A DNA stretch of 64,000 bases, from contig JAMZAV010000026.1 of the NCBI GenBank assembly GCA_024449915.1, forward strand, positions 620,001 through 684,000. Reading direction: 5' to 3'. The notes under the pieces were generated by a model. That model saw only the letters and a program-made list of their open reading frames with translations, did not search any database and was not told where the DNA came from. The position numbers and the translations under genes were made by a program. Positions 23,815 through 34,130 of the stretch are shown here, piece after piece. This DNA comes from Sweltsa coloradensis (lineage: Eukaryota; Arthropoda; Insecta; Plecoptera; Chloroperlidae). Each line of letters starts with the position of its first letter. Position 1 is the stretch's first letter.

Positions 23815-24085
23815 TGAGGGGAAACCCGGTACCGGCACGTAGCCTACTCCTTTCGAAAAGTACCAAAGGGACCAACGGATTTACGTCCCATCCGAAGGGA
23901 CGGTGTTCCTTGACAGTAAGGTTCCTCCACTAACCCGGACTGCCGAGCAGACGTCGAGGAGAACGAAGTCGTTACACTAGCTCTCGAACCATCCATCTGC
24001 TCTAACCAGCGGTATACGTGTGTCTCAGGGAAGAGCGTTCACCCACTCTCCCCTGACCACGCCCGAAGGCTGCTTAACTTCGAAC
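23815..24085 (-). mobile_element. Candidate non-LTR retroelement or SINE 3' segment
   Basis: Read on the minus strand it contains AACACCGTCCCTTCGGATGG followed by GACGTAAATCCGTTGGTCCC. This resembles the 3' segments of some invertebrate SINE/LINE families as I remember them, where a CCGTC...GGGACGT hairpin precedes a GTTGGTCC box. TTAGAGCAGATGGATGG (around 24003-23987) lies upstream on the same strand. No reverse transcriptase is present. The assignment rests on pattern memory and is uncertain. Confidence 0.35.
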
Positions 24086-25984
24086 TCACAATAGTTTGCG
24101 CTGACTTGGGTGTTCTTTTATAGCATGCGATGCGATGTACACTATCTTGGGTGATATCCCGGATACAATCTCCAAACATCTTATACGCGTATTTACTGTA
24201 TCCAATGCTATATCCAAAGATCTTACACTCGTATTATTTACAACGTGGACCATCACTAAATAGTTTCCAAGTTTAAATTACACACCATAAAGTGCCCCGT
24301 CGGTTAGAACTAAGACCACCTACTCGGCAATTTACTGAGCGTATGGTTTAAACAATAAAGGTCATCATACTAAACGGGAAGATTTATTTTACGTCTGGCG
24401 ATAAAGAGGAAGGAAATGCAATAGGTCGTGACGAATCTGTAATCTACCGGCGATGCTCGAGAGCATGGAGGACGAGGGGTCTTCAGGTTGAACTGCTTGG
24501 GATTGTAGAGGTGGACACACCAACAACACGAGTCCCTGTAATATCGCCGCGATGCAGTGTACCCGCAGTTCAGTTGGAACACGGGCCACGAATCTCATAT
24601 CTGCATATTAAAAAAAAAAAAAAACAGTCACGATAAAATTTACTAGAACTTGAGTGATATCGATTTCCGAAATTGTATCTAATACGTTCTCATTAAAAAA
24701 TTGCAAACTTAGCCAATATTTTGAAAATTTACCTTCACTTTCAAAAAATTGAAAATGAAAAAAGTACATCACACAAGTTCGAATTTCAACATTTATCTGT
24801 ATCAAACAACTTGCATGATCTACTATGTAGGCATTAGTTTTAATTTTTTTATTACACTTGATTTTAAGTTTGCATTTAGTAAGTCTGTGTTTTTCAAATT
24901 TCTGCCTTATTTTTTAAAGAATTTTTTGACAGCCAGTGTCATGTATTGTTGTACGAGTTCGTAGCTTATACTGATTAAATACAACTATAAACTTGATTCA
25001 AAAGTTGTATTTACATCTCACAATTAATATTTACCAAAAATATGTTGGTAAAAATTTACACTCTTTCACTGCATGACAATCATAAGAGGAGGACGTGTTT
25101 ACTTTTTCTTTGGATAAAAATGTAATTATACTGTTAATGGTCGGACCAGAATGAGCCCGTCCCCTGGCTTATTGTGACATCACTACCATGGTTCCACCCC
25201 AACTCAATCAAGACCCTCAGTACAGTTGACAAACTCCAACCCGATATGGACCAGGGGCTGGCTACGCTTATTATAACTTTCTCTCGTACAGTTGGTATTC
25301 AACATTAGAAACTTTTTGTTATGTTGGCCTAATTGGTTTGTTTCACCCGAGAGTCGGATCATGAACACGTGTACTCACCCACATATGATAAATAAATAAT
25401 CAAATAAAATACATACCTTTGTGCAGCGACTATCACTCGGTAACGAAACTTACTTTCAGCGGGAACTTTAATTAATTAAAGCTGCTCTGAATCAAAGCTG
25501 TTAAACTCGGCATTATTATCGAACAAAAAGTTTGTTTTGCAGGCTACACCCACACGGTGAAATGCTTCGTTAGCAAAAATAAATATATAGGGCTTAAATA
25601 AAATAGTTAATTCGTAATTAGAGTCTACTAAAGATGCGAATTTAAAATTAACGACGGACCGGCCCGAGCCTGACCCGAAAATGAAAATCCATGGCCCGGC
25701 CTGAAAGTCCAGCCCAGAAGTCTGGTTCTTTCCAAGACTATAAAAATTCCTAGGATTTTTAGAGAGGTTCTGCCGGCGTCATAATTTAGACTACAGATTG
25801 TGTATTATGATGGTATTACTCAGTTCAACTAGTATACCGCTGTAACTGCAGGGCCCGAGAGCCGGAACCGGCCCAAAATTTCAATGTTACGGGCCCGGCC
25901 TGACCCGAAGCCCGAAAATAAATAAGAAAAGCTGCCCTTTGGGCAGTCTGAGTGAAAATTTCTAGAGTCTGCTATAAGTTATCC
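24086..25984. other. No supported gene; GGCCCG-rich repeated phrases at 25650-25920
   Basis: Most of the stretch is AT-rich without recognisable content. At 25658-25725 and 25850-25915 the phrases GGCCCGAGCCTGACCCGAAA and GGCCCGGCCTGACCCGAAGC recur in direct orientation, suggesting an ancient tandem repeat or part of an unrecognised element. Confidence 0.4.
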
Positions 25985-26060
25985 GCAGTGGCTCATACGG
26001 TAAGTCCGAGATTATGCTGCCAAGAGTCGTCGGTTCGAATTCAGCGTAGGGCGTCATTCA
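25985..26060 (+). repeat. tRNA-like SINE head fragment
   Basis: GTGGCTCATACGGTAAG resembles an A-box region, and TCGGTTCGAATTCAGC near 26030-26045 resembles a B-box, at a tRNA-like spacing. It is too diverged to be a functional tRNA. Confidence 0.45.
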
Positions 26061-26196
26061 TTTGTTGAGGGAAATGACTTTATAACTTTTTTTTGAACTT
26101 TGCTTATCTCAATTAGAACCGTATAAAGCCAGTATTTACAGATAGAGCGCGTATTCGTGCTGTTGATTCGACTATTGGCATTCCTCACTATAAGTT

Positions 26197-26278
26197 TTAT
26201 TACAGCATTTGGAAATTTCTTCCCAGCTATCCGACATTTATTACAGCATTTGGAAATTTCTTCCCAGCTATCCGACAT
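26197..26278. repeat. Perfect 41-bp tandem duplication
   Basis: TTATTACAGCATTTGGAAAT plus the next 21 bases occur at 26197-26237 and again at 26238-26278 with no mismatch. It is a very recent duplication, since unselected neighbouring repeats are heavily diverged. Confidence 0.9.
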
Positions 26279-28649
26279 TCCGGGTCAAATTCAAAAGGAT
26301 TTAAAAAAAAATTAAATCACATAAAAATTTATAGTCGGGCTATACATACGTGGTTAATAATATTATCTTTTAGTAATATTTGTTTTTGTTTAAACTTTAA
26401 ACTGTTAGTCCTAAAAGCTCTCGTCCTAATATAAGTTATCTCCCGGGCTCCTCAAAGCTCCGACGAATGAGCAGCGAGCGTCGTGTCGGTTACCCGGCCA
26501 ATAGCTGAGACCCCGCTGTAACCGAGCTTTCTCGAATTAGAGAAAGTAGGAAAGCGACAGTAAACCGATTTGAATAATCCTATGTAAGTGGATATTTTTA
26601 AACCCTGAGTGTAATAAATGCGTTTGATGCGGGACTGGAGCGGGGTATTATAGGTTCGTCGAGAAGACGCGGCGTGGGGTCAAGTGTCACTGAGATGGGG
26701 ATAAAACTCAAACCACGTGGCGCGAGGCTGTCGAGGCGAGAGAAGTCAATGAAAACAAACTTTAGTACAGGAATGCATGCTACGCTGTAAGGACACACAT
26801 TAACCGCAAATAAAATAAATAAACTTGTTTTTTTGGTAAAAAAAAATGCATTTTCCCGTCCTGTGATTAAAAAATAACAATAAGTAAATAAAATTAAAAA
26901 AAGTAATTTCCTACTTAAGAACTGAGCAAAAGTTAATTTTATTTATTAACTTTTTTTATTAAAGTTTTATTTATTAAAAATACAGATTAGTCTTCCCGTT
27001 GAGACCATCTTCATATTGTTGGATGGATATACTTTAGAAGAAATGTAACAAAAATACGTCATATTGAAGAAAACATTGGGGGAAACCTTGAGTCTTGCTT
27101 GCCGAGATCTGGAATCGAAATGGCGACCTCCTCGTGGAGAGATGAATAGCGTTGCGATATACCTTTATCGGTTTTCAACGAATTATCTCTCGTTATGAGT
27201 ACCGGATATTCATCCTTCAATGATGAAGAAAGATAGTAGCCAATAACTTTGTAAACGATAGTTTATCTTCCATTTATAATTTTTTGTAAACTGTTATTTA
27301 AAACCTATCCCCTTTGATTCCGCGGATTCTAAACTTTATTTTTGCAGTACCTGGTTGATCTGGATATACTAGTATAAATAACCAACAATCAAACTTTAAC
27401 CAATGTGATTTTTTTTTCAGAAAAAAGCTACGTAACTTCGGTTCTTTTGAACATCACAAATAAGCAACTTGTAAACATATTACGAAAGTTGTGCATGGAA
27501 AAGCTTTTAAATATTGTCCCTTTTTGTAAATAAATGGCATTGGTAAAATGTTTAATTATTTGTTATTTATTAGTATAACTTTGATATACATTGCGTACCA
27601 AGCAGTAAAAGAGACGAAGCCGTATTGTCTTAGTTAGTTGCCGAGAGCAAGACAACACAATAGGTCAATATTATTTCGAAGTTCAAGAAAATAATATTTA
27701 ATTATTCTACCAAACGTGCTGTGGTATAATAATAAGAGCTTCGCATTATTCAGCAACATGGCTGTGTAAATTAAGATTACTTGAAACTAGGCGACGCATT
27801 CGAGGCACCAAGTGATATTTATTTGCTCGTTTTTTAAATATTATGTAAGTCTGTCTTCACTTTGTAATAATCCTCCGCCCAAACCGCGGTCCTAGCTTCA
27901 AATCTAATTCAAAAGTTGAAATTAGTTTTTGTTCTTAAAATGTGTCAGATGGTCCTGGGCTAGGCCATACACCGAACCACCTGATATTCCTCCTCATCCT
28001 CGATTACTAACTGGATTTCTAATTACTTTATAGTCAGCGTCTAATCCGAAGCTTCTCTGCTGTGGCAGTCGCATCGCAGGTCTCTACAAGTTCAAAGTTT
28101 TCAGATTGAAACTTGGACGATTTCTTTCATACACTTGAAACTATTCGAGCGAGGATTATAATTCCACTATCCCCATCTATCTGGTGACGTCGCTAATTAA
28201 ATCTACGCTCAGACTGGTGTTCACTTTTCAACCGGGCTAATATTGACACTAAAGTAACAGTTGGAGCTAACTAAATACCATCCGCACCTGAAGACCAGCG
28301 TAGAAGTTTGGCGGATAGATTGTAATAATATGTCCATCTAATCTTATACTTAGCATTGCATCTTTGAGTTAAATCGTTTGAAAGATATATTTGCATGTTG
28401 TTACATGTAGTTCTATTGAAAATACAATAAACACATTCGTATTTAGAGTTTGCCCACCAGTAACAACTGATTTAGAGTGGGGGACTAATTTATAGCTGAC
28501 CGAACCAACACTAACCAACCCGAGATCTAGATTGGCCCAGCGCGATTATTCCGTATTGCCTATAAATCTCATCCTACAATATCATTTAAATGGTAAAATG
28601 AAAATTAGTTTATAAAATCGCTATGGAAATCCATCAAGAAAATAACAAA
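26279..28649. other. Stretch without a supported gene
   Basis: A moderately GC-rich patch lies at 26440-26800 with a 66-codon minus-strand frame (26798-26598), but no domain or splice context was recognised. The rest is AT-rich. A minus-strand tRNA-like patch near 27100-27160 is too weak to call. Confidence 0.4.
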
Positions 28650-28728
28650 ATCCATCTCAGCCGGGTATCGAACCCAGGACTTCGGAGTGTGTCGGTTGCT
28701 TAACCCCTAAGGTGCATTGTAGATCTGA
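28650..28728 (-). repeat. tRNA-derived SINE fragment (CCATCTCAGC family)
   Basis: On the minus strand: CCTTAGGGGTTAAGCAACCG (A-box region), then GGGTTCGATACCCGGCTGAG (perfect B-box core GGTTCGATACC) and GATGGATTTTGTTATTTTC. The same 3' junction (CCGAGATG.ATTTCTTAATTT or GCTGAGATGGTTTTTTAATTT) is present at 52130-52225 and 60590-60690, so these three define one SINE family. Confidence 0.6.
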
Positions 28729-29774
28729 ATAGATTAGAACAGTACTGCAACGATTCTGCTGCAGTGCAGACGCAGTCTAGAAAGTTGTATAGAAAAGATC
28801 ATTTTTAAAGTCACATTTTGCTATAAAATCGTTGAATGTAATTTTGATCCAAAATACATCACTAAATATCCGCAGGTTCAAATGGCAGTAGCGGTCAAGA
28901 GAGCATCGTGTAATGTAGGTTACATGATAATATGCGTCAGAGTCTAGTATACGAAGGAGTCGAGGGGAAGTCCTTGCATATAACCTATAATGAAATCCAG
29001 GATTATCCCTGCAAGTGCTTACCTCGCGGGTGTAAAAAGCTACTTAAAACATCTCCACACAAGAACGACTAACAAAACAAGACGCTGCATCTAACTAACA
29101 ACGCTTATATTTTACTGTCGGCAATAACCGTAAATAACGCGAGTTTTTAGTCCTGTTTTCCCCTAGATGATTCATCCAAAACTCTGTTACCTTTGCCAGA
29201 CGAACAATTATTCTAATTTTCAAAGCGTCAGTTATGAAAGAACGTAAGTTCTAGTTTAGCTTTAACAAATAATCATCACTTCTCTTAAGTCATGCGATAA
29301 CAAATCATAACTTTAATGACCGTTACAATAGCGGGTTAAAAATTGATGTAAGGTCATTTACGTCAGCAGAATTTGTGGATTCTTAAACATAGTTTTTTGT
29401 TATGCAGGAACTCCGTGTGTCTAACTAGCAATCTATACTCAAATAGCGTGCACAGTGTATTTATATAACGAATACTTCAAATTGGATTGGACTAGATGTC
29501 TAAGATAAGAGTTTATTTTTCGCTATCGATAAAAAGCTTTTAATTTTTGTGAAATTTTCAGGAATTCTTCGAAATCTCTATAATTATGAAATCATGCATA
29601 TTTGAGTGAAATCAAAAATATTTATAAATAAAATTACCCATGTATGCATTTTTAATTTTTTTAAATTATCCCTAACATACAAGCATAATTCAAGTAAATC
29701 GCGTGCGTGTGTTGCTAAAATGCAACACGAATAATATACAACAAACAAGTACTTGAGATATTGAAGAGCCATAA
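28729..29774. other. No supported feature
   Basis: AT-rich sequence. Nothing is recognised. Confidence 0.4.
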
Positions 29775-29855
29775 CAAGGAATGCTTCATGATTGCCGGGA
29801 GCGAGAGTCGAACCTGGGTCCATCATACGACTCTTGTCCCCGCCCCTAAGTTTTC
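29775..29855 (-). repeat. tRNA-like SINE fragment
   Basis: On the minus strand, GGGGCGGGGACAAGAGTCG followed by ATGATGGACCCAGGTTCGAC and TCTCGCTCCCGGCAATCATG. The AGGTTCGACTCTC core matches a B-box. The 96-codon frame over it is not supported as a gene. Confidence 0.5.
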
Positions 29856-30064
29856 CTGTACTTAATACCACCAAGTATTTCCTGGCATATTATGTCTGTC
29901 TTGTTCAGAATGTATACATCGAATTATCGCGCATTAAAAAACTTGAAGCAGCGATTTGTTGCTAGTCAATTAATGACCATCAACCTAAACTATTCGTACT
30001 GAAATTTAGACGCTCATCTCAAATACGACAAAACTGGTGTTTAAAAATAATGTCTTATAAGGTT

Positions 30065-31247
30065 TGTTCTTTTGTCCACCTCAAATTGTGGTAATTACAC
30101 CTAGGTGTAAAATTCAGAATCAGAAATTGGGTTAAAAGGTGTAATATTTCACGGATGGACAAAAGAACGATTTTGTTGTAATTTGACAGCAAATTTCGAG
30201 GTTATGTTGCCAGCTGTCATTCAATTCAAACACTTTCAGAAGATATCTCACTCAATAACACAGCTTTGTGCATTTTCTACAATTCTATTCCATATTATTT
30301 TATTACTAGGAAAACGCTAAAGTCCCGCCGCGTTGATGGATGAGCGTTTTTTTTGCGTTTGTGCGTTTGTTTGCACTTTTCCTTTGCAAGTGCTTTTTGA
30401 ATGCATTGTGGAGGTGATTGTTGTCAAGTTTCTATTGTTATTTGTTAATTGGTATTATAAACTTCAAAAAACTCATATTAAAACCTTTATTTCTGTAGAT
30501 TCTGACTAATTTTTTCAACTTTTTCTTTCAAAAGGTACTACATCACCATAACCTTAATGTCCATGTGAAATCTGAACGTTGTAGCCCTACCCGTTTGGTC
30601 AGAATCGGCCCAAATGTGACGAAAATATCGCACTAAAAATTGAAAAACTAATATTAAAACCTTTATTTCTATAGATTCTAGCTAACTTTTTCAACTTTTT
30701 CTTTCAAAAGGTACTACATCACCATAATCTTAATGTCCATGTGAAATATGAACGTTCTAGCCCCACCAGTTTGGTCAGAATCGGCCCAAATGTCACGAAA
30801 ATATCGCACTAAAAATCGAAAAAAATCGTAAAAGTACGATATTTATGAGAAATATTTCTTCGATTGTACCCAAAAACAATACACCTCTAAGTTCAGAGAA
30901 AACGAAGGTCCGGTCAAATTTTCATCAAGATCGCGTATGCCGTTTGCCCGGAATCGAGCGAACAAACAGACGGAAAAACAAAAAAAAAAACAAAAAACAA
31001 AAAAAAAAAAAAAACACCCGAGCTAAATTTTTTGGGGGGTCAGTGAAATTGAAGTCTTCGCTTCCGCTCGCTACGCTCGCTCGCTCATCCAATTACCAGT
31101 TTTATCTTCTATTTATTAAACAATCGCACATTATAACAGGGTTACTTTTGAAATTGGTGCGAATTTCCATAGCTACACCTTTTACACCTCCTCAAGAGGC
31201 AGGTGCAAAAAGTGTAAAAGTTGTAATTACACCCTGGACAAAAGAAC
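30065..31247. mobile_element. Candidate TIR element with ends GTTCTTTTGTCCA, interrupted by copy D
   Basis: GTTCTTTTGTCCA occurs at 30065-30077. Its complement TGGACAAAAGAAC occurs at 30156-30168 and again at 31235-31247. GGTGTAA / TTACACC phrases lie just inside all three. The simplest reading is a small element, or a partly duplicated one, into which the GAGCG-family copy D inserted. No target duplication was found, so the outer boundary is uncertain. Confidence 0.4.
30305..31092 (+). mobile_element. 'GAGCG family' element, copy D, with an internal tandem duplication
   Basis: It begins ACTAGGAAAACGCTAAAGTC, then GCGTTGATGGATGAGCG, and ends TTCCGCTCGCTACGCTCGCT then CGCTCATCCAAT. A ~176-bp internal unit is duplicated (CCTTTATTTCTGTAGATTC near 30484 and CCTTTATTTCTATAGATTC near 30660; CATCACCATAA in both). 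A poly-A/CAAAAAA tract at 30975-31014 precedes the right end. Copy C has one such unit, so the family varies by unit number. The frame at 30845-31264 runs out of the element and is not a gene. Confidence 0.8.
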
Positions 31248-31352
31248 ACGTCTATAGTGACTAGTGTTTCTTTTCTGTTCTTTTCTCTTTTCGTAATTTT
31301 AATTTTATTCTTTTTAATTATTTTCAATACATATTTTTAATAAAATATACTG

Positions 31353-32386
31353 TAATCCTGTCAAATAAGAATTTTTGGAGGAAAAAATTGCGATGTCGCT
31401 GAATTTTTGCAGAGACCTTCCTTAAAGGATACTTATCAACATACTAAAACTCCCCTACAATCAAACTGGAGCTTCGGCGCCATATTGGAAAATGGCGGCC
31501 AAAACGTGTTTGTTATCGAATAATTCCAAATTTGTTTGAGATAGACAAACTATTTCAATGGAAAAAATATTCCCCATTTAATTCCCTACAAAACAGGTGT
31601 CTTCTATAGTTTTGGTAGGGGCAAAGGTTACGTCACAAAATCGTGGTTTATATGTTGCTCATTGGAATACCAGCTTATTTCCAAATTTTTACGCCCAGCA
31701 TCAAACAATGCCCGTAAATCCGTAAAAAATCGATTTAAATACAAAAGGACTTTTGTACGGGGTTCATGAAAGCTTTCATTAGTATTTAAAAAAATCAGGT
31801 GTACGAAATCGAATTTTGCATTTACCCGGAATTTGGGTTTTACCATTGTTGGCATTTCCTCAAAAATGCCCTTTTTGACTGTCCATTATTAAGCACTAAA
31901 TAGCATTGGGGGAAAAATTCTTTCTACGCACATTGAAATGACTTGAATAATGATCCGATTACAACCAAAGTTTAAATCCAATATGACTGCTAATTCCTAA
32001 TATTCACAATATGAATACTGTTTTCGTGCTGTTTTTACACTCTTTTTGTTACACAATTCACTTTGATGAGCAACACATAAACCACGATTTTGTGACGTAA
32101 CCTTTGCCCCTACCAAAACTATAGAAGACACCGGTTTTGTAGGGAATTAAATAGGGAATATTTTTGCCATTGAGATATTTTGTCTATCTCAAACCAATTT
32201 GGAGATATTCGATAACAAATACCTTTGGGCAGCCATTTTCCAATATGGCGGCCGAAGCTCCAGTCCGATTGTAAGGGAGTTTTAGTATGTTGATAAGTAT
32301 TATATAAGGAAGGTCTCTGCAAAAATTCAGCAACATCGCAATTTTTTCCTCCAAACGTCAATATACGATCTTATTTGACAGGATTA
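31353..32386. mobile_element. Foldback element, family 1, short-armed copy (1034 bp)
   Basis: The ends are inverted complements starting TAATCCTGTCAAATAAGA (31353 inward; mirrored by TCTTATTTGACAGGATTA ending at 32386), flanked by CTG at 31350-31352 and 32387-32389. The arms match for about 300 bp (GCGATGTCGCTGAATTTTTG, CATATTGGAAAATGGCGGCC and so on), and the middle 31660-32050 has no partner in this copy. The middle is homologous to arm sequence of the copy at 37847-39233, so this copy lost much of one arm. No transposase frame. Confidence 0.85.
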
Positions 32387-32389
32387 CTG

Positions 32390-33135
32390 TGAATATCTTA
32401 TCAATTATTTGTCTTATATCGTTGTAGTATATTGTTGTTATTCCAATCTTTGCTTATATTGAATATATTTCATAATCTTGTGTACATTTATGTAATTAGT
32501 TTTATTAACATTCTCCTTTTAAAATCAGTAATCATAACTGAGTAGAATCAACCTTGGATTCACAATTAATTTAAATAAATATACATGTGTGTGCGAGTGT
32601 ATAATATGTGTGAATACACTATCCGTGACGTCATCTTTTCCCTCACCCCCACCCTCTCACTGGCTTCATTTGTGTTTATTCATCTTCTAACTGTCACTGT
32701 CACGAGGGAAATCAATCTTCTTCCCGTCAAGTTGCTTCATAATCTATGAAGAACGAACCTGTTACCATTGCCGTTTGTAAATGTAGCTTTCACTTCACTA
32801 TAGCAGCATATTACATAGAAGCGCTTTAGGCGAAATTGTTTTTACGGTCGATTGATACTGAAGACACACAGATGTGCTCACATGTAGGCCCAACGAAATC
32901 ATAGTGGAAGACAATTCTTTTATATTTTTGACAGATTGACAGATAACCTTAAAAATAAAAAAAATAAAAAAATTTGGTACTTTTCCTGTCTTGATAATAC
33001 TTGTATCACACAAGATGTGTGACTAATAAATTGCTATATACGACTTTATAATATAACTGAATGCCACTCTTTAAAGTAGACATGTTAGAAGTAGCAGGTT
33101 TAATGTAATTATAGCCGTGTGTAGGTTCTTGAACA
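32390..33135. other. No supported feature
   Basis: AT-rich sequence with CCCTCACCCCCACCCTCTCA near 32640-32660. No gene is recognised. Confidence 0.4.
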
Positions 33136-33368
33136 TTTGGTGGAGGTGCCGGGTCAAACGAAAAACCTGAAAACTTCAATTTATACACTTTTGGAATATT
33201 ATAGAGCCAACGCATTGATATTGAAGACGACCAACCTGTAAATCTAATGTGGAAATGAGGGTGGCAGAACCCCCGATCACGCAGGTAGCCTACTCCCGTA
33301 GAATAGAACCGATGTGTGCACAGCAATCAGAAGTGACGGAGGCTTCTGGACCCGGCACCTCCACCAAA
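33136..33368. mobile_element. Pair of core motifs in inverted orientation bounding 233 bp
   Basis: TTTGGTGGAGGTGCCGGGTC at 33136-33155 and its exact complement GACCCGGCACCTCCACCAAA at 33349-33368 form a perfect 20-bp inverted repeat. The interior has GTAGCCTACTCC near 33286 but none of the other blocks typical of the core-motif repeat. It may be a derivative that uses the core as its terminus, or two insertions facing each other. Confidence 0.65.
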
Positions 33369-34044
33369 TATTAAAAAACTACACAACTTTACATTTACCC
33401 TGCCAACAGTAGTACATTAAATTCATACCTTTTGTGTGATGCAATATATTATCAAGACCGTAAAATCAGGATTTTTTTGTGTTTTTCGTATAATTTAACG
33501 AAAACGAAACATCTTCTTTCTATTTTTGGAGGGTAAACATTATTTAAATTTTTTAGAAAGTCAACAAAAAATCCGTGTTCATATTGATAAACTTATGCCA
33601 TTTGAGATATTTTGGAGGTGTTGAAGTTATCCGAACGTACACAATGCATTTGGTATGAATTTTTGATAAAATTTGTATCCATTTATAATAATCTATATTG
33701 TGCCTAGTGAGAAATACTTTAAAAAATTAGGTGTCAGTAAATTTTTCACAATACGAGCATTGAAATGTATAACATTCTCCCAATGTGTATGTAATAACTA
33801 ATTAATAACACGACCTAAGCAGGAAAATAGTGTAATCTAAAAAAAAGTTTTGACTGTATTTATACGTTTTTTATTACATTGCAAGAAACGAGAGCGAGTA
33901 GTTTGTGCTGTTTTAACAACACCGCAATGCTAGATTTCCGTAGGTTCAGAGGTGGGGTTGTTGTTAATATATCCGTGCACTGGGGGTAGCAAATCGGCTG
34001 CTCCAGGGGCATTGCCCCTTTTATTGTTTGTTTGCATGCGATCC
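33369..34044. other. No supported feature
   Basis: AT-rich sequence. Nothing is recognised. Confidence 0.4.
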
Positions 34045-34130
34045 GTGCAAGGTTGGGCCAATATTGACTCTTGGTTAGAGCTCAGGTCCGAAGAGGACGT
34101 GGGTTCGAATCCCGCGTGAGACTTTGCGTT
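34045..34130 (+). repeat. tRNA-derived SINE head
   Basis: TTGGTTAGAGCTCAGGTCCG followed by AGAGGACGTGGGTTCGAATC and CCGCG. The B-box GGTTCGAATCC is perfect and A-box-like TTAGAGCTCAGG lies at about the right distance. Acceptor ends do not pair, so it is read as a SINE rather than a tRNA gene. Confidence 0.6.

Noticed and set aside
26598..26798. 66-codon minus-strand frame in a GC-richer patch
   Set aside because: The composition is coding-like, but no homologous domain, start context or splice sites could be argued.
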